Part shown: piece by piece, positions 24,801 through 36,800 of the stretch
Layout of the letters: each line of letters begins with the position of its first letter
Position numbering within the stretch: the stretch's first letter is position 1
NCBI GenBank assembly: GCA_036023115.1
Contig: JAYKKT010000089.1
Span: 12,852,501-12,916,500, forward strand
Length of the DNA: 64,000 bases
Origin: Brasenia schreberi
Taxonomy: Eukaryota > Streptophyta > Magnoliopsida > Nymphaeales > Cabombaceae
Direction of reading: 5' to 3'
Translations under genes and position numbers: made by a program
The notes under the pieces: model-generated
Seen by the model: the letters and a program-made list of their open reading frames with translations, nothing else
Databases searched by the model: none
What the model was told of the DNA's origin: nothing

Positions 24801-27800
24801 TATCTTACGGGAGAGATTTCAGCACCAGACCTTACAGATTTGACATATTCCAGATGGCGTAGAGAAAACGCTCTGGTAAGTGCATGGTTAATACAATCCA
24901 TGATTCCTTCTATTGGCTCCACTTTCATGTTTTTAGAGACAGTCCATGAAATCTGGTTGGCAGTACAAGATGCATATGCACAACGAAAGAATATAGCCAA
25001 GAAGTATGAAATCATTGAAAAAGTTAAGAAATGTAGACAAGGCAGCCGATCGGTCAGTGAATATTATGCTGAACTTCGTGGATTGTGAGAAGAGTTATCG
25101 ATGTATTCTAAGACAAAATGTCAAAATTGTATAAAGGAAAGACACGAAGAATTTGAAGAAAGGAAAGTCTTTGACTTGCTATGGGGCATCTCACTTGACT
25201 ATGAAGCTGTAAAAAATAATATCCTGAGTAGGGAAGAACTTTAATCACTAAGTATAGTTTATACTCTACTTCTAAGGGAAGAAAACAGAAAGCGTTTGAA
25301 AAAAGATGGAAAAATCAAAATTCTACCTCTAGGTTTAGAGGTAGAGGAGGATATGGTAGAGGAAGAGAAAGAATTCAGCAGTCATCAGACGATAAAGATA
25401 AACTTTCATGTACACATTGTGGAAAAACAAGGCATACACGTAAAACCTGTTGGCAGTTGATTGGTCAGCCAATATATGACAAAACCCAGTCAACTAGGGC
25501 TCTCTTTAGTGACCAACATGAGAAGAGTACAACAGAGGGTGGTCAAAACTCAATGACTGAAATGCAAAAGAGGATAAATGAACTAGAGTCTCGACTTGCA
25601 GAATCGCAGAAAGCCTCCACATCTTCCACCACAGATTCTCACGCTACCATGGCATATCCATTCTCGTTTATGACGACGGGTAATCATTCTATGTCTAATT
25701 TCAAAGTTTGAGTTATTGATTCAGACGCTACGGATCATATGGTGGGAACGAGATCATTTTTCCAGGACTACTTCCCAATTCAGAAAGATATGAGAATCAA
25801 GATGGCTGATGGGTCTAACACTCCTATTATTGGGAAAGGGAGTATAGTTACATCTTTGGGAACTCTACATAATGTCCTAAATGTTCTGACCCTCTAAGTC
25901 AATTTAATTTTTATACATGCATTGACTAGAGATTTACATTACATAATGTCCTGCAAGGAGATGTTTGCAATTATGTTGGCACACCCTGTGATATGTGTTG
26001 CGAAAGATGTGTTAGGGGTATCTAAGGGAGGTGTACCGGCACAAAAAGAAGCTTGGTGGTGGAGTGAAGTAGTACAAAATAAAATCAAGGCAAAGAGAGC
26101 ATGTTACAAATTACATTATGCTAAGAAAACTAGTGAAACTTTAGAAGCTTATAAGAAAGCAAAAAAAGAAGCAAAAAAGGCCGTTAGTGAAGCAAAAGCT
26201 AAGATTTGGGAGGACTTATATAAAAAACTCAACTCAAAAGAGGGTGAAAGAGATATTTTTAGGATAGCTAGGGCTAGAGATAACAAAACTAAAGATCTTA
26301 ATTATGTTAGATGCATAAAAGACGAGGATGAAAAAATTCTAGTGGCAAATGATGATATAAGAAATAGATGGAAAAACTATTTTTATAAACTTTTTAATGA
26401 AAATAAAGATGTTAGTATTAGTTTAGGAGATTTAGCCAACTCAGAAAAGTATATAAACCACAATTTTTACCGACGTATTCAAAAGAATGAAGTCAAAGAG
26501 GCTCTCAAACATATGAAGGGAGGTAAATCGGTAGGACCAGATAATATTCTTATAGAAGTTTGGAAAATACTAGGAGAAATAGGAATCACTTGGCTCACAA
26601 GACTTTAATGAAATATGGAAAAACCAAAAGATGCCCGAGGAATGGAGAGCAAGTACACTTATACCCATATATAAGAACAAGGGAGGCATTCAAAATTGTG
26701 CGAATTATCGAGGTATCAAGTTAATGAGTCATACTATGAAATTATGGGAAAGAATTATCGAACGTAGGTTAAGACAAGTATCAAGTACAACACAGAACCA
26801 ATTTGGGTTCATGCCAGGCAGATCTACTATTGAAGCGATTCACCTTTTGAGATGTCTTATGGAACATTTTAGAGAAAAAAGAAAGACCTTCACATGATAT
26901 TTATTGATCTAGAAAAAACTTATGATAGGGTACCGAGGGAGGTTCTTTGGAGAACTTTGGAAAAAAAAGGTATCCCATTGACATATATTAACCTTATAAG
27001 AGACATGTATGATGGTGCAAAAACATGTGTGAGGACTCATGAAGGAACGACAAACTTCTTTGAAGTTAATATTGGGTTACATCAAGGATCAACTTTAAGC
27101 CCATACTTATTTATAATGGTGATGGATGAGTTAACAAAACATATTCAAGATGAAGTACCTTGGTGTATGTTATTTGCAGATGACATTGTATTAGTGGAGA
27201 AGTCTAAGGAAAAAGTTAATAGAAAATTGGAACTATGGAGAGAAACATTAGAAAGCAAAGGCCTCCGACTTAGTAGAACAAAGACAGAATATATGGAATG
27301 TAAGTTTGATCATTTGGTTACTTCAGAGGACATAGAAATTAAAATAGGCACATATTGCATTCCTCAGAAGGAAAGTTTTAAATACCTAGGGTCAATTTTT
27401 CAGAGTGATGGAAGAATTGATGGAGATGTTACGCATAGAATTAATGCTGGTTGGTTAAAATGGAGAGGAGCATAAGGTATTCTTTGTGATAAGAAGATAC
27501 CATTAAAATTAAAAGGTAAATATTATAGAGCAGGAATTAGGCCTGCTATGTTTTATGGTTATGAGTGTTGGTCAGTTAATCATCAACATGTACAAAAGAT
27601 GTCTGTGACAGAAATGAAGATGTTGAGATGGATGAGTGGTCATATAAGAAAAGACCGTATACATAATGAGGTTATTAGAAACAAATTAGGAGTGGCACCA
27701 ATAGAGGATAAAATGAGAGAACATCGTTTAAGATGGTTTGGACATATAGAAAGAAGATCAAAAGAAGAACTTATAAGAAGGTTAGAAAAACTAAATTTGG

Positions 27801-30800
27801 AAAGTATTAAAAGAGGTAGAGGACGACCACAAAAGTGTTGGAAAGAAACAATAAAGAACGATCTAGCTTATTGGGAGTTAACTGCTAACATGGCACAAGA
27901 TAGGGATCTGTGGAAACAAAGAATCCATGTAGCCGACCGTATGGGAAAAGGCTTAGTTGTTGTTGTTGTTGTTGTTGTTGTAGTGATCTTTGATTCTACT
28001 CATTGTGTTTTCCAGGAACTGAAGACAGGGAGGATCTGTGGTCAGGGTAGTATGAAGAAAAGATTGTCCTTTTATGAGGAGACTAGCATCACTCGAGATG
28101 GATTGGCTCTTATTACAGAAAAATAGAAAGCATATCTTACATTATGACACCAACGATTGGGACATTTACCACTCTCTAGAATAAAATTTTTGTTACCAGA
28201 GTTTAAGAACTATAATGATTTTGTTTTAAGATGTGAAACTTGTCAGAAGGCAAAACATCATCGTGACAACTTTCCTATCAATGAAACTCGATCTTTAAAA
28301 CCATTTGAGATTGTGCATTCAGATATTTGGGGACCATGCTCTATTACTGCTTCATAGATATAAATACTTTGTTTCCTTTATAGATGATTATACCAGATTC
28401 ACTGTTGTTTATCTCATGAGATCTAGAGATGAAGTTAGAAATATTCTGCCAGCTTATTGTGAATTTATTCATACACAGTTTCAGCAGCCCATAAAAACTA
28501 TACGCAGTGATAATGGGAGAGAGTATATGAGTAACACTTTGAATACATTCTTCTTCAGTAAAGGTATTTTACATCAAACTTCATGCTCTTATTCTCCACA
28601 GCAAAACGGAGTTTCTGAAAGAAAAAATAGACATATCTTGGAAGTGGCATGAACATTATTGATTGGAAATAACGTGCCAAAATATTTTTGGGGAGAAGCT
28701 GTATTAACTACGGTCAATCTTATAAATTGTATGCCTAGTGTTGTTCTTAAAATTCTCCATTTCTCCTTTTATGTCCAAGTCAAAAACAATTTCATGTTCC
28801 TCTAAAAAATTTTGTTGCACTTGTTTTATACATATATATAAAAATGTCAGAGACAAACTTGATGCTAAAGCAGTTAAATATATTTTTCTGGGTTATTGTT
28901 CTACCCAAAAAGGATACAAATGTTATGATACAGAGAATAGAAGATGTTGTCACCATGGATATGACGTTTCATGAGGAAGTCTAATTTTATAAGAACAAGG
29001 ACAACCAATCAGCTAGTAGCCAGTCTCCTATAGTGTTGCCGATCATACCTTCAGAGGAAACTTCAGCAAATGATGTGGATATTCAGGAAAACATGCCAGA
29101 AAAAGAGGTTGAATGGAAAACTTACTCGAGAGGAGAAAGGAAAATTGTAATGGATAGCCAAGACGTTACCTTGAATCAATATCCTCACCTTAAACCAATT
29201 CATTCACCTCCTCAGGTAATATCTAGTACTTCTAACATTTCTGATGATTTACCTATTGCATTGAGAAAAGTAAAATGTGGGACTGCTACATATCCATTAC
29301 ATTAGATGGTATCTTATACTAATTTTCCAAAAAAATACCAGTTATTTGTGATGAATGCAGAAAATACTCAAGTGCCCAAGAGTTTTGAAGAAGCAAACCA
29401 GAATCCCACATGGCGGGCTGCTATGGATGAAGAAATCAAAGCATTGGAACAAAATAAAACATGAATTATTTCAAACCTTCCACCAAACAGAAAAATTGTG
29501 GGTTGTAAGTGGGTATATACTATCAAATTCAATGCATATAGAAGCATAGAGAGGTACAAGGCTTGACTGGTCGCTAAAGGTTATAGTCAATCATATGGAA
29601 TTGACTATAATGAGACATTTGCTCCAATAGCAAAAATGAATACTATATGAATCCTTCTAAGTGGATCTAAGTGGGTATAGCTGTGAATCATGAGTGGGAA
29701 CTATGACAACTTGATGTCAAGAATGCATTTCTACAAGGAGATCTTAGTGAAGATATTTATATGGATTTACCACCAGGGTACGATCAGGAAGTCTCATTGA
29801 ACAAGGTATGCAAATTGAAGAAATCACTCTATGGGTTGAAACAGTCTCCCAGGGCTTGGTTTGAAACATTCAATGAAGGGGTTCTTGGCTTGGGATTCAA
29901 AAGAAGTGTAAGTGACCACACCTTGTTCATAAGACAAGGTAAGAAAATTATCTTATTGGTTGTATATGTGGATGATATAATTATTACTAACGATGATATT
30001 GAAAGAATTATATCTCTAAAGAAGAAACTACACAATCTATTATTTATGAAATAACAGCTTATTCGTATGCCAAAGAAAGTATATCTTAGATAAAGGAGAT
30101 CAAGATGGAAGATTATCGTAGTTGTACTATACCAATTAAAATAAAAAAGGACCCAATGAGTACAACGGATGACTCATATGAAGATGTGGGCAGGTACCAA
30201 AGAATTGTGAGAAAACTTATATATCTCACCATTACCAGGCCAGATATCTCACCGTTACCAGGCAAGATATCAACTTCGCAGTGAGCTACGTAAGCAGATG
30301 GATGCATTCTCCTAAAAGACATCATATGAATTATGTATTTCATATCATAAGATATCTTAAATCTTCTATCACACACGGTTTGTTGTATTCACCGAATCAT
30401 TCTCTCGAGATCAAAATTTATACTGATGCTGATTGGGCTGGTGCTACCGAAGATAGAAGATCTATATCAGGCTATTTTCTAAGTGTGGGAGGTAACATAG
30501 TGGCATGGAAGAGCAAGAAGCAGTCAGTTGTTGCTAGATCCAATGCTGAGGCAGAATATAGGGCAATTGCACTTGGGATGTGTGAAGGCCTATGGGCTCT
30601 ATCTCTCATAGAAGAAATTGGATTCGGAAGGAATATTCCAGTGAAATGTTTTACAGACAGTCGGGCAGCTTTTCAGATTGCATCTAATCCTGTATTTCAC
30701 GAAAGAACCAAGCATATCGAAGTTGACTGCCATTTTATTCGAGAGAAATTAGTTGCAAGGATTTTTTATCTTACACATTTGCGATCAGAACAACAATTAG

Positions 30801-33800
30801 CAGATATATTAACTAAGTCTATTACAGCTTGCAGCTTGAAGAGAACTTTGGACAAGTTGGGAGTTATGAGTATTCAGGCCCCAACTTGAGGGGGTGTGTT
30901 GAAGGAAAAAGAAGAAACGGATATTTTCTCCTATTGGATCCATATCTGATCCAATAGGAGCTCCATGGTGTAACTTTTATTAAGTAGGAGCATATTAGGA
31001 ATTCAAGTTAGAAGTCACTATAAAATGAAAAACCCTACACCCTAGTCATTAACGTGAAAGAGGAGAGAGAGAAAGGGGGTGGCTGCCAAAAGTGTGGCGC
31101 CGACCCCCAATCCTTTGTAACTTCGTTTTTTTATGATATTATTGATTGTTTTCATTATTTGTTTTGTGTGTAAGAGTTTCTACATTTCATGTATAGTAAA
31201 CATACATGTGGTATGCCTTTCATACTTGCTACATACGTACATGTATATAATATAGAAAAAAATTAGATTAGTGTCGCGTGGTTTACCGAAAATCTACTTG
31301 GTACCTAGTAGTTTACTTTCTATCACTTGACCTAAGTTTCAAAAATTCATCACTTTAGTACTCTACCACTGACATTGCCAGCATTGATGTCTACATGGCA
31401 GTGGCTGATGTGGTACTAAATATATCTCGACATGAGTATTGATTGTCTATCACTTAAAGGATCTAAGTTTCAAAACCTAATTACTTAAGTACTCAACCAC
31501 TAATGTTGTCAACATGGCAGATGTAAAATTGTTGATGTGACACTAAATATATCTCTGAAATTAGTACTAACATGATACTTTAGTCAATGTTGACATATCA
31601 TTGTGCTAAATCTTCAGTTTAGTATCATGTCATATCATGAAAAGCCACTTTATTACCTTTTTTATTTAGTACTAACATAGAACTTTAGTCAATGTTGACA
31701 CATCGTTGTGCTAAATTTTTAGTTTAGTATCACGTGATATCATGAAAAGCCACTTTATTACCTTTTTTATTTTGAAAATCCATTTTAATACCAATTTATT
31801 AATATAATTTAATATTTTAATAAAAACTATAATAGAAATCATATTTAATATTTAAATTAACTTTATTAATGTAATCCTAATTAAAAAAACTTCATTAAAA
31901 TGAATAAAACATATATTTAAAAGTTATTTATTATAATAACCTTACTTTAAATATTAATTATTAATTTATGATAGTAAATTTGATTTCATTTAAATATTTA
32001 ATTATTAATTTGAATATTAGTTTACCTTAATGACCTTAAAACAAAACAGCCAATATTAGAAAGCATGCAAATTATGCGCCATATTAATTTATATTAATAT
32101 ATTAAAAAATAACTTATGCTATTAAACTAAAATTTTCATGGCATAAGATATTAATTATCAAATATTCATTTGTATGAACTTAATTTTCATGTCATCAACA
32201 TCAACTTAACTTTGATGTCTATTAACTTAATAGTCTTTAACATTAACTCAATCGATTTTAATTTTCATGCCCATCAACATATAATTATAATCTATTCTTT
32301 AATGATTGTATCGATGATTACCAATGTAAATTCATATTTAAATTAATAAGAAAATGCTTAAATAAAATTAAATGTATCAATATAATTAATATTTAATATT
32401 TAAAGTAAGCTTATTATCACATATTAATTTTAAATCGTTAATAAAGTTTTAACTATAATTTGTATTAATAAACTTAATTTAATTATTAATTTACTTTTAA
32501 ATATTTAAATTTTATTTAAATATTATTTATTAATATTTGGTACTCAAATGAATTTTGAAGATACCATAAGGTACTAAGGTGACTTTTCATGATATCACAG
32601 AGTATTAAACCGAAGATTTAATACAGCACTATATCAAAACTGACTTCAATGTCACATTAACACCATATCAAGCATGCCAGGTAAACACTAATGCTAGAGA
32701 TATATGCCACGTAAGACATCACCATGACGATGTAAATGGCAAGATACTAAAGTCATAAGTTTTTGAAACTTAAAACATAAAAAAAAGCGAACTACATGGT
32801 ACAAAGTAGATTTTGAGTAAACTACTGGGTATTAACCTCAATTTTGTCATGCATACACATATATACAAAGTTACAAACACACTTATGTGTGCATGTTCAT
32901 TTCTTTTGAAGATGCCATTTGCACGAATTATAGGTAAGCCTCGTTATTGTAAACAATTGTGTGATAAACAAATTATCACGAAGCAAAAAAACCTAGACCA
33001 CTATTTCCCTTGAGTGAAGAAACTGTTAAAATGTAAGAGGGGATGTAACCGTTAGAGGCCAGACTGGCAGCTGTCCAACGGCTAGCCAGACTGTAAGGGA
33101 GAGGAGAGGAGGTAGCCGTTGGAGGCCAGGGCCAGCCTGTTTGGCTGGCCCCCAATGGCCAGCCTCCAATGGTTGACTGTCCTGATTATTGTTGGCTGCT
33201 GGCCCTTCCAGCAGCCTATAAATACACTAGTAGTGTATTGTGTTTCTTAAGCCATGTGTGGCTGATTTGTGTATTGTGACTTCAGTAGTTCCAAAGTCTT
33301 CTTTCTCTCTTAATTGGTGTTTTTGGTGATCAGTTGTGTGTTGATACATGAATCAGTCTGTGACAATCATTGTGAAAGCACTTAAGGTGCTATTTTATCA
33401 AGAAGAGGATTGTGACAGATATTGTGGAAACATCTAAGCTATTCTCTTCCTTACATAGTATTAGAGCCATAATCAGACTCTAGGCTTATCGGAAAGCATG
33501 CCAAGTGATAAAAAACAGCTTTAAAGAAAGAAAGACTCTCGATCCTCTTGCGAACTGCTTCTCAACTCAAGTAAGAGTATATATTCAAAAAACAGTTTTG
33601 AAATTCTTGAGAGAGGAAAAGGGATTCTGTTTTCATATAACTCCAATTACAAAACATGAGCACACTCCATAGAAAATTATTTATATTTGAAAAAATTATA
33701 GGGTTATATTAGTGGGACCAAAATAGAACCTTCTAGAGGTTATACTTTGGAATAGAAAGAAGAATATGAAGGATAATACATAACCATTATGTGGATTCTC

Positions 33801-36800
33801 ATTAATAACGTAAGTGATCATGTACGAGATGTCCTGTTAGACTTTACAAATGACAAAGATGCGAGAAAGTATCTAAAAAAGGTTCATGTTCAAAGTAATG
33901 TGGCACATAGGATAGACCTTCAAGATAGGCTTCTATTACTTTGACAAGAAGATAAAGGAATAAATTAATTCTACAGTGGATTTTTGAATGTTTGGAATCA
34001 GCTTCGAGCTTATGAAAAGAAATGTACACATTGTCTTGACTCAAGGCAATGTGAATAGAACGAAGACTTCATCTATCAACTTTTGAAAAGCTTAAGAGAA
34101 TAATTTGGAAGTAGTATGGTCCACTTTGATTCATCGAAAGTTGTTTCCAATAAAAGAAGAGGTTATTATACTTGGCTATAGCCTTTTATAAGGCTTTGTG
34201 CTCATTAATCTTGTGGTGTGCCTTCATTGCACTTAACAATAGCCTTTTCTAAGGCTTTGTGGTCATTACTCTTTCGGTGTGCCTTCGTTGCACTTGGCTA
34301 TAGCCTTTTCTAAGACTTTGAGATTGTTACTTTGTTGTGATACGTATTCATCAAACTTTCGTTGCTCCATTGAAGATCTGACTTCATTTTATAATATCAG
34401 AGTCTCATTTCAAAGAATTCGAACACATCAGGAAGAGTACCAACGAGGAAATCTACGACTCTTGACATTTGATATTTCGAAGTCGAGGTAACTTCGAAAG
34501 TTTGTTTGTTTTGGAAATTAAAGGAAAAGAATGCAGTTTTCAAGTAAGACAAGCTTTTTTTATCACTTGAACATTATTGATGGTAATCATGTTGTCTTAA
34601 ATGCATCATGAAATTTTTGAAATTCCTAGCATTCCAATTAATTTTGTCTGTTGTTGATAGTTGCTATCATTTATTTTACCAACGCAATTCCTAATGTATG
34701 TCCTTGGTGATATATAATTTTGGCGATGTTTTAAGCCATTTTTTAATGATTAATTCTCGACACTTAGTATCTCAGATTTGTTGTGATAGCCTTAAAATGT
34801 TTAAGTAAGATATGTTTTTCCGATTAGACATTTTGAATTTGTATAAGCTTTGGCCTTTTTAAAGGTGTGTTTTGTAAGACTTCATCTTAAAGCTTTAAAA
34901 CTTGAAGTTTTGTGTAGAAATAAATCATACTTTCCTTGAAAAGTCTTCATGTTAAACATCCTAGCTTTTAATCGTCTTTCTTAAGCCAAATATGAATTCA
35001 TTTTTATGCCATACTACAACTTTCGTTATAGTTGTACTACAACTTTCATTGAGATGAGTCGTTAAATCCCTTGATGTTTTAGTTTATGGTCATGTTTTCT
35101 TCTAGACTGTTTGATAAAAAGACTTCAAGGGATATTAAGTGTTGAATATTGTCCATAATTTCTTTTGGGCATAATAGTTTTGATTTCATATGTGGTACCT
35201 CTATGTGATAGTTTGACGAATTAGTATCTTAAAAATGTAAGTCTTTTTAAGGATTGGTTCTCTAGCCCTTCTTCTTAAGATTTTTTAAACATATGAAGCT
35301 CTTGCATGCATTGATCTTTTTTTGGTGATTAGATATCCTAGCCTTTGATGTGATTTCATGTTTAGCAAATGTGTTGAGTTTTTAAAACTATTGGTATTAA
35401 TAAGAGGATGGTCTTCTACAAATCATATGAAATTTTTCAATAAGGTTATCTTCAAGATTGATTTTAATATTTCTTAGATTTTTAGGATTGGTATATATAT
35501 TGCTTGATATGGATTTCTGCGTGATTTATTTGGCTAGTTCCTGGATAAAGTTTAGCCAGTTCACACTATGATTTTCTTTAAGATAACTTGTGAAATGAAA
35601 TGTGTGCTTAAGGTACATTATGAAAACTTGTTTGTTGAAGTGTTTGGGGCTCTGTTTTGAGCTTATCATGCAATACTTTAGTTATATACTCATTAGCATT
35701 AGAATTATTCTAATAACTTTTGATTTTAGTGTTTCTTACATTGCTTATTTCATGTTTGCATAGTATTTGTATTACTTTTTAAATAGGCAGATCCAACCAT
35801 TTCGATCCAACTTGACTTTGGATCATTTAAGATCATTCAAGTGTGTTCTTTCCAACTTATTTATATGCAATTTTAATTGTATTAATTGTTTATTGTCATG
35901 ATATAAAAAAATATATTAAAATTTTTGGATGCTTTCCAAACTTGGTTATTAGATCAAAAGTGTGTTTTAAACAATAAGTTGCATCTCTTGGCATGATTAA
36001 GTTTCATATTGTTAGCCGTTTGTTGAAGACCTTTGTGATTAAAGTGCTTTATGTTGTTGGCCTTTTGACATAACTTAATCATTGTTTGAAGATGCACTTA
36101 TTGTTGTTTGATAACTTATGATCTTTAAAGTTATATTTTCATGTGATTAATGCCTCCGTATTATTGGCCTTTTGTTGAAAACCTTTGTGATTAAGGTGCT
36201 TCGTGTTGTTGGCTATTGGTTGGAGGTTAGTTAATATTTAAAACGCAATCATTACTATCTTGATAAATGTGTTTCAAAGTATTGCAACAATTCTTGTTTT
36301 ATGTAGAAAAAATTCTTTAAGAATGATATTTTCAAACTTGTTTTTTATCATCTAGAAAGATTGTCTTATTCTTGGAATCATGGAATCACGTTTGAAATTA
36401 TGAATTATCGGCCTTGGGTCTTGTTTGATTTGGTTGAATTCGAGTTTTGTCCTTAAAACTCGGGTTAATGCTTATCCATAAAGCTTTGGGTTCGAGTTGT
36501 GTCCTTAAAACTCAGGTTAATGTTTATCCTTAAAGCTTTGGGTTCGAGTTTTGTCCTTAAAACTAAGGTTGAAACTTAGCCTTAAAGCTTGTGTGGTATA
36601 AGGCCTTTTGTAATATTGTAGTGATTCATGAAATTACTTAGATGATCAATGGTTCTTCATTAACAATTTGTTTTGTATTAAAAGTATGGAATTGCCACGA
36701 TATGGAACTATGTTTGGCTTTTATATTGATTCTTTGAGAAAAGATGTAAAGAAAGAAGCATGGTTATTAGTTGATCAAATATTTTTTCCTCACAACTGGA

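Larger units (their letters stand above)
24159..31184 (+). mobile_element. Copia C: near-complete Ty1/copia element with nested LINE
   Basis: 7026 bp including a ~2.0-kb LINE. 5' LTR 24159-24448, primer-binding site tggtatcagagc at 24449-24460, gag from 24645, zinc knuckle near 25405, protease with DSDATDHM near 25720, integrase 28157-28650, RT 29380-30050, RNase H 30281-30889, polypurine tract 30888-30896, 3' LTR 30897-31184. The flanks tttat (24154-24158) and tttca (31185-31189) are a 4/5 match and may be the decayed TSD. LTRs are very similar, so insertion is fairly young, but every coding domain has lesions. Confidence 0.92.
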
